Assembly (NCBI GenBank): GCA_003452695.1
Contig: DMNP01000150.1
Location: forward strand, 1-13,011
Source of the DNA: Eggerthellaceae bacterium
Lineage (GTDB): Bacteria > Actinomycetota > Coriobacteriia > Coriobacteriales > Eggerthellaceae
Length of the DNA: 13,011 bases
Reading direction: 5' to 3'
The notes under the pieces: model-generated
Database searches by the model: none
Told to the model about the DNA's origin: nothing
What the model saw: the letters and a program-made list of their open reading frames with translations, nothing else
Part shown: positions 1 to 7,069 of the stretch, piece by piece
How the letters are laid out: the number at the start of each line of letters is the position of its first letter
Numbering within the stretch: position 1 is the stretch's first letter
Translations under genes and position numbers: made by a program

Positions 1-206
1 CGCAGGACCTGCCCGAGGACTACAATCCCGCCCTGAAGGACGACGAGCCGTTCATCATCGAAGGCGGCGTGGACTCGCTCGGCTTCATCCAGGTGCTTAC
101 CAAGCTGGAGGCCGAATACGATGCCCATGTTCCCGATGAGGAATGGTGGGACGTGCAATCGCTCGACGCCCTGGCCGAGGTCATCCTGCGCAATCAGCGC
201 TCGTAG
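1..206 (+). CDS. Acyl-carrier-protein-like protein, 3' end
   Basis: This is the C-terminal 67 residues of a small carrier protein; the start lies left of the window and the reading frame begins at base 3. The segment GGVDSLGF carries the DSL motif whose serine receives the 4'-phosphopantetheine arm in acyl and peptidyl carrier proteins. The following stretch (VLTKLEAEYDAHVPDEEW) has the helix-2 to helix-3 pattern of that fold. The stop codon is TAG at 204-206. Such proteins carry thioester-bound acyl or aminoacyl groups for fatty acid, polyketide or teichoic-acid D-alanylation enzymes. Which of these applies cannot be told, because the upstream genes are outside the window. The family call is fairly safe, the specific role is open. 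Confidence 0.8.
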   Translation, partial: QDLPEDYNPALKDDEPFIIEGGVDSLGFIQVLTKLEAEYDAHVPDEEWWDVQSLDALAEVILRNQRS

Positions 207-207
207 G

Positions 208-258
208 AAGGCGCCGATAGGTTTTGCCCCAAATCCGCAGGGCGCCTTTGCCGGATTT
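208..258 (+). terminator. Possible terminator hairpins after the carrier-protein gene
   Basis: Two interleaved inverted repeats follow the TAG stop. AAGGCGCC (208-215) pairs with GGCGCCTT (241-248), and AAATCCG (231-237) pairs with CGGATTT (252-258). They overlap, so only one can form at a time. No clear T-tract follows, so intrinsic termination is possible but not certain. The rest of the gap up to 373 shows no convincing promoter. Confidence 0.35.
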
Positions 259-373
259 CGCTTGGCTTTCGCCCAGCTCTTCCCTGGGGCGTGCAGTTCC
301 AAAACGGTGGAGACGCTTTCGGCGAAAGGGCAGTACAGGATACGAGAGAACGTCGAATATGCAAGGGGGTTTC

Positions 374-934
374 ATGAACGCGATGGGGGAGCGGGCGCTT
401 TCGGCGGATGCCACACGCGACGACCTGCTTATACTGGTGGATGGCAAAGACCGCGAATTGGGGTCTGCCACGAAGCTGAAGACGCACGTCGAGGGCCTGC
501 TGCATCGGGCTTTCTCGGTGGTGCTGGTGCGCGACGGAGAAGGCGGCCCCGAAATGCTGTTGGCTCGCCGCGCGCTGGGCAAGTACCATTCGGGCGGGCT
601 GTGGGCTAACACGTGCTGTTCGCATCCGCGCGTGGGCGAGGCCACGATGGACGCGGCATATCGCCGCGTTTCCGAAGAGCTGGGATGTCGGGCGGTCGAT
701 CTGCGCGAGCTCTGCGCGTTCGCCTATCGTGCCGAATTCGAAAGCGGCCTGTGCGAATACGAGTACGACCACGTGTTCGTGGGGCGCTGCGAAGGCGACC
801 CGTCTCCCGATCCGGCCGAAGTGGATGCCGTGCGCTGGGTCGGCTTCGACGCGGTGGCTGCCGAGCTTGCAAGCGACCCGCGCGCATTTGCCGCCTGGGC
901 GCCCATGGTCCTGACCATGGCGATGTCCGAATGA
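374..934 (+). CDS. idi: Isopentenyl-diphosphate delta-isomerase, type I
   Basis: A 186-residue Nudix-fold enzyme that interconverts isopentenyl and dimethylallyl diphosphate, the two C5 units for polyprenols and quinone side chains. The diagnostic block YHSGGLWANTCCSHP contains the active-site cysteine and a metal-binding histidine. Downstream, the Nudix-like helix (RRVSEELG) and the EYEYDHVF segment carry the catalytic and metal-binding glutamates of type I enzymes. The length fits the bacterial family. The ATG at 374 was chosen because AAGGGGG (363-369) sits 4 bases upstream. An in-frame ATG at 359 lacks a site, and the sequence further upstream in this frame is arginine-rich and not protein-like. 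The gene stands alone between two short gaps. Organisms with the MEP pathway make both C5 units, so this enzyme usually serves to balance them. Confidence 0.93.
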   Translation: MNAMGERALSADATRDDLLILVDGKDRELGSATKLKTHVEGLLHRAFSVVLVRDGEGGPEMLLARRALGKYHSGGLWANTCCSHPRVGEATMDAAYRRVSEELGCRAVDLRELCAFAYRAEFESGLCEYEYDHVFVGRCEGDPSPDPAEVDAVRWVGFDAVAAELASDPRAFAAWAPMVLTMAMSE

Positions 935-978
935 TGCGCGGCTGCGTGCGCGGCGCAATATTGCGATTCGATTACGAA

Positions 979-994
979 GGGGCCCGTTTGCCCC
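979..994 (+). terminator. Weak hairpin after idi
   Basis: GGGGC (979-983) and GCCCC (990-994) form a 5-bp GC stem with a 6-base loop, 45 bases after the idi stop. There is no T-tract. It may be a weak terminator. The sequence between here and the next start at 1062 shows nothing else that can be supported. Confidence 0.25.
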
Positions 995-1061
995 ATCCGT
1001 GGCTAAGCTGTGCGAGTGCGCATTGCATTGCCGGGCGATGGAAACGAGAGATGGGGCAATA

Positions 1062-2237
1062 ATGAAATACCGTAAGGACCGTGCGGGCAACGATATATCG
1101 CAGCTCGGCTTCGGCTGCATGCGCTTTGACAAGAAGATGGGTGCCATCGATTACGAAAAGGCCGAAGGCGAAGTGCTCGTAGCCATCGACCGTGGCGTTA
1201 ACTACTTCGACACCGCCTATCTGTATCCCGGAAGCGAGGAATGCCTCGGGCGCATACTGCACGAGAACGGCTGCCGCGATATGGTGCGCATCGCCACGAA
1301 GCTGCCCCATTACCTGATGCGCTCGCTGCAGGCCGTGGAAAAAACCTTCCAGGAACAGCTCTCGCGTCTGCGCACCGACTACGTAGACTATTACCTTATG
1401 CACATGTTCACCGACGTCGTCGAATGGGACCGCCTGAAGAAGCTGGGCATCGAGGACTGGATAAGCCGGCATAAGGCCGATGGCAGCATCCGCAGCATCG
1501 GGTTCTCGTACCACGGCGATACCGAGGGCTTCCTGCAGATACTGGATGCGTACGACTGGGATTTCTGCCAGATTCAATACAACTACCTGGACGAGAACAG
1601 CCAAGCGGGGCGCAAGGGGCTGAAAGCCGCCGCCGCGAAGGGCCTGCCCGTCATCGTGATGGAACCGTTGCGCGGCGGCAAGCTCGTGCAGCTTCCCGAC
1701 AAGGCGCTGCAGGAGCTGCAGACAAGCGGCACGGGATACACCCCGGCCGAGCTGGGCCTGCGCTGGCTGTGGGACCAGCCCGAGGTAAGCTGCGTGCTTT
1801 CGGGCATGAATTCCGTCGCCATGGTCGAGGAGAACGCGCGCATCGCCGACAGCGCCGAACCCGGCCATCTTTCTGCCGAAGACAAGGCACTCGTCAGACG
1901 GGTGAAGGGCATCATCCGCGAGCGCGAGAAGGTGGGTTGCACGGAATGCCGCTACTGCATGCCCTGTTCGAGCGGCGTGGACATTCCCGGTAACTTCCAT
2001 CACTACAACCTGATGTACCTGGAATCGAAGCATTCTGCGCGCTTCGAATTCGCCCAGAACGTAGGCTTGCGCAAAGAGCCCGGCTTCGCGTCGCTGTGCA
2101 CCGAATGCGGCGAGTGCGAGCAACGCTGTCCGCAGCACATTCCCATTCGCAGCATGCTGAAGGAGGCCGACCGCGCCCTGCGCCCGCTGCCGTACAAGGC
2201 GGGCATTTCCGTCGCCCGTGCGTTCATGGGCCGCTAG
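1062..2237 (+). CDS. Aldo/keto reductase with C-terminal 4Fe-4S domain
   Basis: A 391-residue two-part oxidoreductase. Residues 1-285 form an aldo/keto reductase barrel with the full catalytic tetrad: D50 and Y55 in the FDTAYLY motif, K80 in IATK and H114 in YYLMH. Residues 290-365 form a ferredoxin-like tail with two cysteine clusters, C293/C296/C299/C302 and C346/C349/C352/C356-Pro, enough to bind two 4Fe-4S centres. This is the COG1453 type of 'predicted oxidoreductase', common in anaerobes. The natural substrate is not known from the sequence. The iron-sulfur tail suggests electrons may be exchanged with a ferredoxin or flavoprotein as well as NAD(P)H. The ATG at 1062 was preferred because the protein then begins directly with the first barrel strand. 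In-frame upstream sequence from 999 looks non-coding. Confidence 0.92.
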   Translation: MKYRKDRAGNDISQLGFGCMRFDKKMGAIDYEKAEGEVLVAIDRGVNYFDTAYLYPGSEECLGRILHENGCRDMVRIATKLPHYLMRSLQAVEKTFQEQLSRLRTDYVDYYLMHMFTDVVEWDRLKKLGIEDWISRHKADGSIRSIGFSYHGDTEGFLQILDAYDWDFCQIQYNYLDENSQAGRKGLKAAAAKGLPVIVMEPLRGGKLVQLPDKALQELQTSGTGYTPAELGLRWLWDQPEVSCVLSGMNSVAMVEENARIADSAEPGHLSAEDKALVRRVKGIIREREKVGCTECRYCMPCSSGVDIPGNFHHYNLMYLESKHSARFEFAQNVGLRKEPGFASLCTECGECEQRCPQHIPIRSMLKEADRALRPLPYKAGISVARAFMGR

Positions 2238-2428
2238 ACGATGAATTTCCGTTCGCATATCCCTCGCACTCGGCCGTCTGGGCCGCACGGGTGAACTGCA
2301 GCGACGAAGATGGGACGATGATGGCACTCTTCTTCCCTGCCCTGCTGTTCAGCTGGCTACGTGCGGCGCATGGGCTATAATGAGACGTTGAGCATCGTCG
2401 GGCGATTCGATGGAAGGTGGGGTTACGC
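2238..2428. other. 191-base intergenic region before the signalling block
   Basis: No gene is supported here. A small GC hairpin, CGGCC (2271-2275) with GGCCG (2281-2285), lies 34 bases after the reductase stop and could end that transcript, though it has no T-tract. A TATAAT box lies near the right end. A reading frame that crosses this gap on the plus strand is a run-on from the reductase in another frame. Confidence 0.4.
2376..2381 (+). promoter_or_regulatory. Candidate -10 box for the EAL-SpoIIE-CmpB genes
   Basis: A perfect TATAAT lies 47 bases before the ATG at 2429. This is notable in DNA this GC-rich. The -35 region at the proper spacing (about 2353-2359, around CTGGCTA) is a poor match to TTGACA, so the promoter may be weak, activated, or not sigma-70 type. 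Confidence 0.45.
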
Positions 2429-4357
2429 ATGGAAACCGCAGCAGCAGCTAATCCCATAAACATCGCGTCGTTCAGTTTCGGCACCATTCTGGTGTGCCTG
2501 ACCTGTCTGGTGTACATGGTGCTGCATCGCCGTTTCATGCGGCGCCAGAGCAAGCTGTTCGTCGTCGTGGTCGTCGTGCTTATCGTGAATGCCGTTACCA
2601 GCATGGTGGCGGAAGTTATGAAGGCCAACATCCTGACCGACGCCACAGCGGCCGTGTGCGTTCCCGTGGCAAATTACCTGTATTTCATATCGCATACCGC
2701 CATGGCGCCCCTGCTCTGCCTGTACTTCCTGGCGGTTTGCGGCTCTTCCGAGCGCGGGCACAGGCTGGAGAACTTCCTCTATGCCCTGCCGTTCTACGTG
2801 GCCGAAGTGCTCGTGCTTATAAACCCGCTGATGAACTGGGTGTATTACTACGACGCCAACATGGCCTTCACGCGCAATTGGGCCATGTACTATCTGTATG
2901 CCGTCGCAGCGTTCTACTTGCTGTTCGGGCTGAGCAAGCTCATGCGCAGCTGGCATGCCCTCACGACGATCCGACGTCGGGCGCTGCTGTACTTCTTCAG
3001 CATGGCGGCAGCCGGCATTGTCGTGCAGTTGCTGGTGCCCACGGTTCGGCTGGAGCTGTTCGCGGAATCCATCGGCCTTCTGGGCATCATGCTGTTCGTG
3101 GAAAGCGAAGAGGACCTCATCGATTTCGAGTGCGGCGTGCACAACCGGGCGGCCCTGCAGATGAATCTGGACATGGGCACCAGTCGGGGCGACCCCTTCT
3201 ATGCTATCGTCGTGCGCATTAGGAACGTGGGCAAGCTTACGAGCATCGGCGGCCTTTCGCTTCTTACCCAGTTCGTGTCGGTGGCCATATCCGACTACCT
3301 GAAGTCCATTACGCCCTGGCATTGCGTGTACCGCGTGGCGCCGACGCGGTTCGTCCTGACCGACCCTTCCTGGACGCAGTCCGAAGCGGAGGAGCTGGCC
3401 GGGCGCATTGCCAAGCGTTTCGAGCGCAGCTGGTCGTATCGCGGCATCGAGGTGAACTTGAACGCGGTCATGGCCCTGGCCTGCATTCCCGACGACCTGC
3501 CTGCCACCGACGACGTTTTCTATCTGGTGGATGCACCCATGGCCGCACCTGCAGACGGGGGCATCGTGCGCGGCGACGCGCTGGGCTACGTGAAACGGCG
3601 CCTGGAAGTGGAGCGCGCGGTTCAAAGCGGCCTGACCGAGGGCAACTACGAAGTGTATTACCAGCCGCTGTTCGATGCGCAGGGCAAGCCCTATGCGGCA
3701 GAAGCGCTGATGCGCTTGCACGACGATGTGCTCGGGGACGTGCCGCCCTTCGAATTCATCGAAGTGGCCGAGCGTTTGGGCGTTATCGAGGACATCGGCG
3801 ACTTCGCGCTGAGCGAAGTCTGCTCGTTTATGGCAAGCGGCATGCCGAGGCGCTTGGGAATCGGCCATATCAGCGTGAACCTGTCTGTCATCCAGTGCAT
3901 GCAGGCGGATTTCGCCGAACATGTGGGCCAGGTCGTGCGCGAACATGGCGTGGATCCCTCGTGCATAGCTTTCGAGATAACCGAGTCGGTGGCGGCCGGA
4001 GACTACGAGTTCCTGCGCGACGTGATGCACCGGCTGCATGCCGAGGGACATCGTTTCGCCATGGACGACTACGGCACCGGCTATTCCAACATGCACTCCT
4101 TCCTTGCGTTGGATTTCGACATCGTGAAGATAGACAAGAGCGTGCTGTGGGATGCCGAGAAGAGCGATTCGGGCAAGGCCATCTTGGAAAACAGCGTGAC
4201 GATGCTGCATACGGTTGGCTGTTCGGTGCTTGTCGAAGGGGTGGAAACCGAAGCCCAGGCAGAGCTCCTGCGCCGTGTTGGCGTGGACTATTATCAGGGC
4301 TACCTGTTCTCCAGGCCCTTGCCCAAAGACGACTTCATCGCTTTCCTATCTCGCTAA
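2429..4357 (+). CDS. Seven-TM cyclic di-GMP phosphodiesterase (degenerate GGDEF, intact EAL)
   Basis: A 642-residue membrane signalling protein. About seven hydrophobic segments fill residues 15-226 with no large extracellular domain, like 7-TM sensor modules of bacterial kinases. Residues 230-375 resemble a GGDEF domain (the FECGVHNRAALQ segment matches the usual DxLTGLxNRRxF) but the signature position reads YRVAPTRF, so no cyclase activity is expected. Residues 390-640 are an EAL domain with every catalytic residue: E425, N484, E516, D546, D547, K567, E603 and Q623, spaced as in characterised EAL enzymes. It should hydrolyse cyclic di-GMP to pGpG at the inner membrane face. AAGGTGGG (2414-2421) sits 7 bases before the ATG at 2429; a GTG at 2417 in frame overlaps that site and is less likely. 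The next gene starts 9 bases after the stop. Confidence 0.92.
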   Translation: METAAAANPINIASFSFGTILVCLTCLVYMVLHRRFMRRQSKLFVVVVVVLIVNAVTSMVAEVMKANILTDATAAVCVPVANYLYFISHTAMAPLLCLYFLAVCGSSERGHRLENFLYALPFYVAEVLVLINPLMNWVYYYDANMAFTRNWAMYYLYAVAAFYLLFGLSKLMRSWHALTTIRRRALLYFFSMAAAGIVVQLLVPTVRLELFAESIGLLGIMLFVESEEDLIDFECGVHNRAALQMNLDMGTSRGDPFYAIVVRIRNVGKLTSIGGLSLLTQFVSVAISDYLKSITPWHCVYRVAPTRFVLTDPSWTQSEAEELAGRIAKRFERSWSYRGIEVNLNAVMALACIPDDLPATDDVFYLVDAPMAAPADGGIVRGDALGYVKRRLEVERAVQSGLTEGNYEVYYQPLFDAQGKPYAAEALMRLHDDVLGDVPPFEFIEVAERLGVIEDIGDFALSEVCSFMASGMPRRLGIGHISVNLSVIQCMQADFAEHVGQVVREHGVDPSCIAFEITESVAAGDYEFLRDVMHRLHAEGHRFAMDDYGTGYSNMHSFLALDFDIVKIDKSVLWDAEKSDSGKAILENSVTMLHTVGCSVLVEGVETEAQAELLRRVGVDYYQGYLFSRPLPKDDFIAFLSR

Positions 4358-4366
4358 GGATGTTAC

Positions 4367-6988
4367 ATGGCTACTTCAGTTGCAGTTAGACACAAGAAGG
4401 CTTCGCAGTTCTTCTGGGGCAATATGGCCTCGTTCGAATTGTCTGCGCGCATCGTCATGCTCGTGTTCGTGGCGATTGCCATTGGCTTCATGTCTTTTGC
4501 CCAGCTGGGGTTCTGGCCGATCGGCGTAGTCGATGGCAAGCCGGTCTACCTAATTCTGCTGCTCGGTCCGCTGGTCATGGGCGGATTGCTGTACGGGCCC
4601 GTAATGGGCGCCCTCATTGGCTTGTACGCAGGTGCGGTGGTATACGCGCACGCTATCGTGTTGCCGCTGGACTACTACGAAGTGTATTTCATGACACCCC
4701 TCAACACGTTCGTTCTCATGACGGTGGTGGGGGCGCTGTCGGGGCTGTTGTTCACGTTGCTGGAACGCACGAAGCTGCAAGGGCCATCGCGCGCCGGACT
4801 GGTCGTGGCGGCGTGCTTCGTCGTGTCGTTTGCCGCAAGCGGCATGCTCACGCTTGGCACCATCGTGTCGTATGGCGGGATGCAATACCTCGACGCCATC
4901 ATGGAAACCCTGGTGAACAGCCCGCTTGGCATCGTCGTGCAGGCAATAATCGATGCCGTGCTCATGGTGCTGCTCTGCCTGGGGGCCAGCTTCATCGTGC
5001 ACAGGCGCCTAACGGACAGCGGCGGTCGCACGCTGCTTTCGATGTTTCGCAATTGGATGCTTCTGATCTCGTGCATCGTGTTCATGTTGGCAGGCGGTCT
5101 TATCTTCACGTTTGCCACGCTGCAGTGCCAATACGAGGCGCAAAAGGTCATGTTCGGCGAGGTGGACTATCTGTCCACGAAGGTGGATCTGCTTCACGAG
5201 GACGAATATGCGGACCTGCTGGAAGGCTACGAGGTGGACAGCGACGGCTGGGTTTGCATAGTGGACGAAAAGGGAACGATTCTGGTAAGCGACGACGAAG
5301 GGCGCTATCCTGCCGGCGCATCGTTCGTGGACCTGTTGGGCTATGGCGAGGGAAGCGAGGACAGGGAATCCGGCGGAGGCGGCGCCGGCCAGGAAGTCGC
5401 GGCTGCCGACTTCCTGGCCTACGTTGAATCCACGGGCGAAATGGCCACTTTGCAGGCTGTCGATACAGGCGGCGCGCAGACCTTGGATTTCGCGTTCCTA
5501 ACGGTCGATTCGTTCGACGGGGGCTATGTGACCATGCTGCGCTCGCCCGACATGGTGTACAAGAACCGCTTCAACATAATGGCGGCTTCGACGATACTGG
5601 CCTTCCTGCTTATAGCTGCCATCGCCGTGCTGGCAGCCATCCTGCTGAACCGGGTCGTCGTGCGCCGCGTGGACGAGACGAACGTGTCGCTTGCGAAGAT
5701 AACCGCGGGCGATTTGAACGAGCGCGTGACCATAACCGATAGTCGCGAGTTCATGTCGCTTTCCAGCGGCATAAATTCGACGGTATCCTCGCTGAAAGAC
5801 GCCATCGACGAGGTGAAGCAGCGCAACGCACAGGACCTGGCCACCGCAAAGACCATCCAGGAAAGCGCCCTGCCGCGCGAATTCCCGCCGTTCCCGCATA
5901 TCGACAAGTTCGATATCTATGCCTCTATGAAAACCGCCAAGGAGGTCGGCGGCGACTTCTACGATTTTCTGCTCATAAACGACAGCAAGCTCGGCTTCAT
6001 CATGGCCGACGTGTCGGGAAAGGGCATCCCGGCCGCATTGTTCATGATGACGGCGAAAACCCAGCTGCGAAACTACATAGAAAGCGATATACCGCTCAAC
6101 GAGGCCGTGGACGCCGCCAACCACCAGCTGTGCATCGGCAACGATGCCGGCATGTTCGTAACGGCCTGGGTGGGCGTGTTGGAATTCGAGACAGGATTGC
6201 TTACCTACGTGAACTGCGGGCACAACCCGCCCATGATCCTGTGCAACGGTGCGTGGGAATTGGTCAAGGACGTGTCGGGCATGCCGCTCGGCTTGTTCGA
6301 CGGCATTCCCTACGACGCCTTCACGCGTCAGATGCAGATCGGCGAGATGCTGTACCTGTACACCGACGGCGTAACCGAGGCCATGAATGCGGAAGGCGAT
6401 CTGTTCGGCGAGGAACGCCTGATTCGGGTGCTCGACGAATTCGGGCCGATGAACGCGCGTTCGGTGGGCGTTGGCGTGCGGCGCGCCCTGACCGATTACA
6501 CGAAGGATGCCGAGCAGTCGGACGACATTACGATGCTCATCCTGAAATACGGCGTACCGCCCGAGAAGAAAGCCGTAATGGTGCTGCCTGCCGACGACAA
6601 GCAGCTCGTGCACGTGTGCAACTTCATCCACGAGGAACTGCACCGCCGCAACGCGCCGAAAGCGGTGTATAACCCGCTGGACATTGCGGCCGAGGAACTG
6701 TTCGTGAACGTGTGCCACTACGCATATCCGGATGCGACGCCCGAGAACCCCGGCGAAGTGCGCATCAGCTTCGAATACGAGGCCAACCCGCCATCGCTTA
6801 CGGTGCAAATTGCCGACGACGGCGTGCCTTACGACCCGCTTGCAAAGCCCGATGCGGTCACGCCCGACGACATCGCCGAGGTGCCAATCGGGGGCTTGGG
6901 CATTCTCATGGCGAAGAAATCGGTCGACGACATGTATTATGAGCGCAAGGGCGAAAGCAACGTGCTTACCTTCGTGAAGAGATGGTAA
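4367..6988 (+). CDS. Membrane SpoIIE/PP2C phosphatase fused to an RsbW-like ATPase domain
   Basis: An 873-residue multidomain protein. Residues 22-215 hold about five TM segments resembling ECF-transporter S components or LytS-type 5-TM receptors (GPLVMGGLLYGPVMGALIG). A TM segment at 229-252, an outer sensor-like loop at 253-400 with a glycine-rich insert near 336-340, and a TM segment at 404-428 follow, then a HAMP-like linker (429-480). Residues 490-730 are a SpoIIE/RsbU PP2C phosphatase with metal-binding aspartates D530 (GGDFYDF), D548 (ADVSGKG), D667 (YTDGVTEA) and D719/D720 (SDDIT). Residues 740-873 are a GHKL/RsbW-like domain: N-box E776-E777 to N781, D-box ADDGVPYDP (817-824) and IGGLGI (841-846). 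Such domains respectively dephosphorylate and phosphorylate STAS anti-sigma antagonists. AAGGAT (4356-4361) overlaps the previous stop, so translation is probably coupled. No STAS gene is visible. Confidence 0.93.
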   Translation: MATSVAVRHKKASQFFWGNMASFELSARIVMLVFVAIAIGFMSFAQLGFWPIGVVDGKPVYLILLLGPLVMGGLLYGPVMGALIGLYAGAVVYAHAIVLPLDYYEVYFMTPLNTFVLMTVVGALSGLLFTLLERTKLQGPSRAGLVVAACFVVSFAASGMLTLGTIVSYGGMQYLDAIMETLVNSPLGIVVQAIIDAVLMVLLCLGASFIVHRRLTDSGGRTLLSMFRNWMLLISCIVFMLAGGLIFTFATLQCQYEAQKVMFGEVDYLSTKVDLLHEDEYADLLEGYEVDSDGWVCIVDEKGTILVSDDEGRYPAGASFVDLLGYGEGSEDRESGGGGAGQEVAAADFLAYVESTGEMATLQAVDTGGAQTLDFAFLTVDSFDGGYVTMLRSPDMVYKNRFNIMAASTILAFLLIAAIAVLAAILLNRVVVRRVDETNVSLAKITAGDLNERVTITDSREFMSLSSGINSTVSSLKDAIDEVKQRNAQDLATAKTIQESALPREFPPFPHIDKFDIYASMKTAKEVGGDFYDFLLINDSKLGFIMADVSGKGIPAALFMMTAKTQLRNYIESDIPLNEAVDAANHQLCIGNDAGMFVTAWVGVLEFETGLLTYVNCGHNPPMILCNGAWELVKDVSGMPLGLFDGIPYDAFTRQMQIGEMLYLYTDGVTEAMNAEGDLFGEERLIRVLDEFGPMNARSVGVGVRRALTDYTKDAEQSDDITMLILKYGVPPEKKAVMVLPADDKQLVHVCNFIHEELHRRNAPKAVYNPLDIAAEELFVNVCHYAYPDATPENPGEVRISFEYEANPPSLTVQIADDGVPYDPLAKPDAVTPDDIAEVPIGGLGILMAKKSVDDMYYERKGESNVLTFVKRW

Positions 6989-7043
6989 GCTCGGAAAGGC
7001 CTTGGCAATGGAACGGAAGCCGCCGAGGCATGTGGCTGGCAAG

Positions 7044-7063
7044 TCCTATCGGATGCATAGGAG
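7044..7063 (+). promoter_or_regulatory. Hairpin covering the ribosome binding site of the 7070 gene
   Basis: TCCTAT (7044-7049) and ATAGGA (7057-7062) form a perfect 6-bp stem with a 7-base loop. The right arm contains most of the AGGAG site (7059-7063) used by the GTG at 7070. Folding would hide the site and could lower or regulate translation relative to the upstream phosphatase gene. Confidence 0.35.
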
Positions 7064-7069
7064 ATTATC

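Noticed and set aside
224..373. Upstream extension of idi to an ATG at 224
   Set aside because: The added 50 residues are Arg/Ser-rich and unlike any isomerase, while the ATG at 374 has a good ribosome binding site and gives the family length.
194..1147. 317-codon minus-strand frame covering idi
   Set aside because: It overlaps idi and the start of the reductase gene on the other strand, has no motif and no ribosome binding site.
2423..4210. 595-codon open frame on the minus strand opposite the 7-TM EAL gene
   Set aside because: Its translation is rich in His, Gln and Arg with no recognisable motif, and the plus strand carries a complete, conserved EAL protein. It is a codon-bias shadow of high-GC DNA.
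5498..7042. 514-codon open frame on the minus strand opposite the PP2C/RsbW-like gene
   Set aside because: It has His/Arg-rich composition with no domain, and lies opposite intact PP2C and ATPase motifs.
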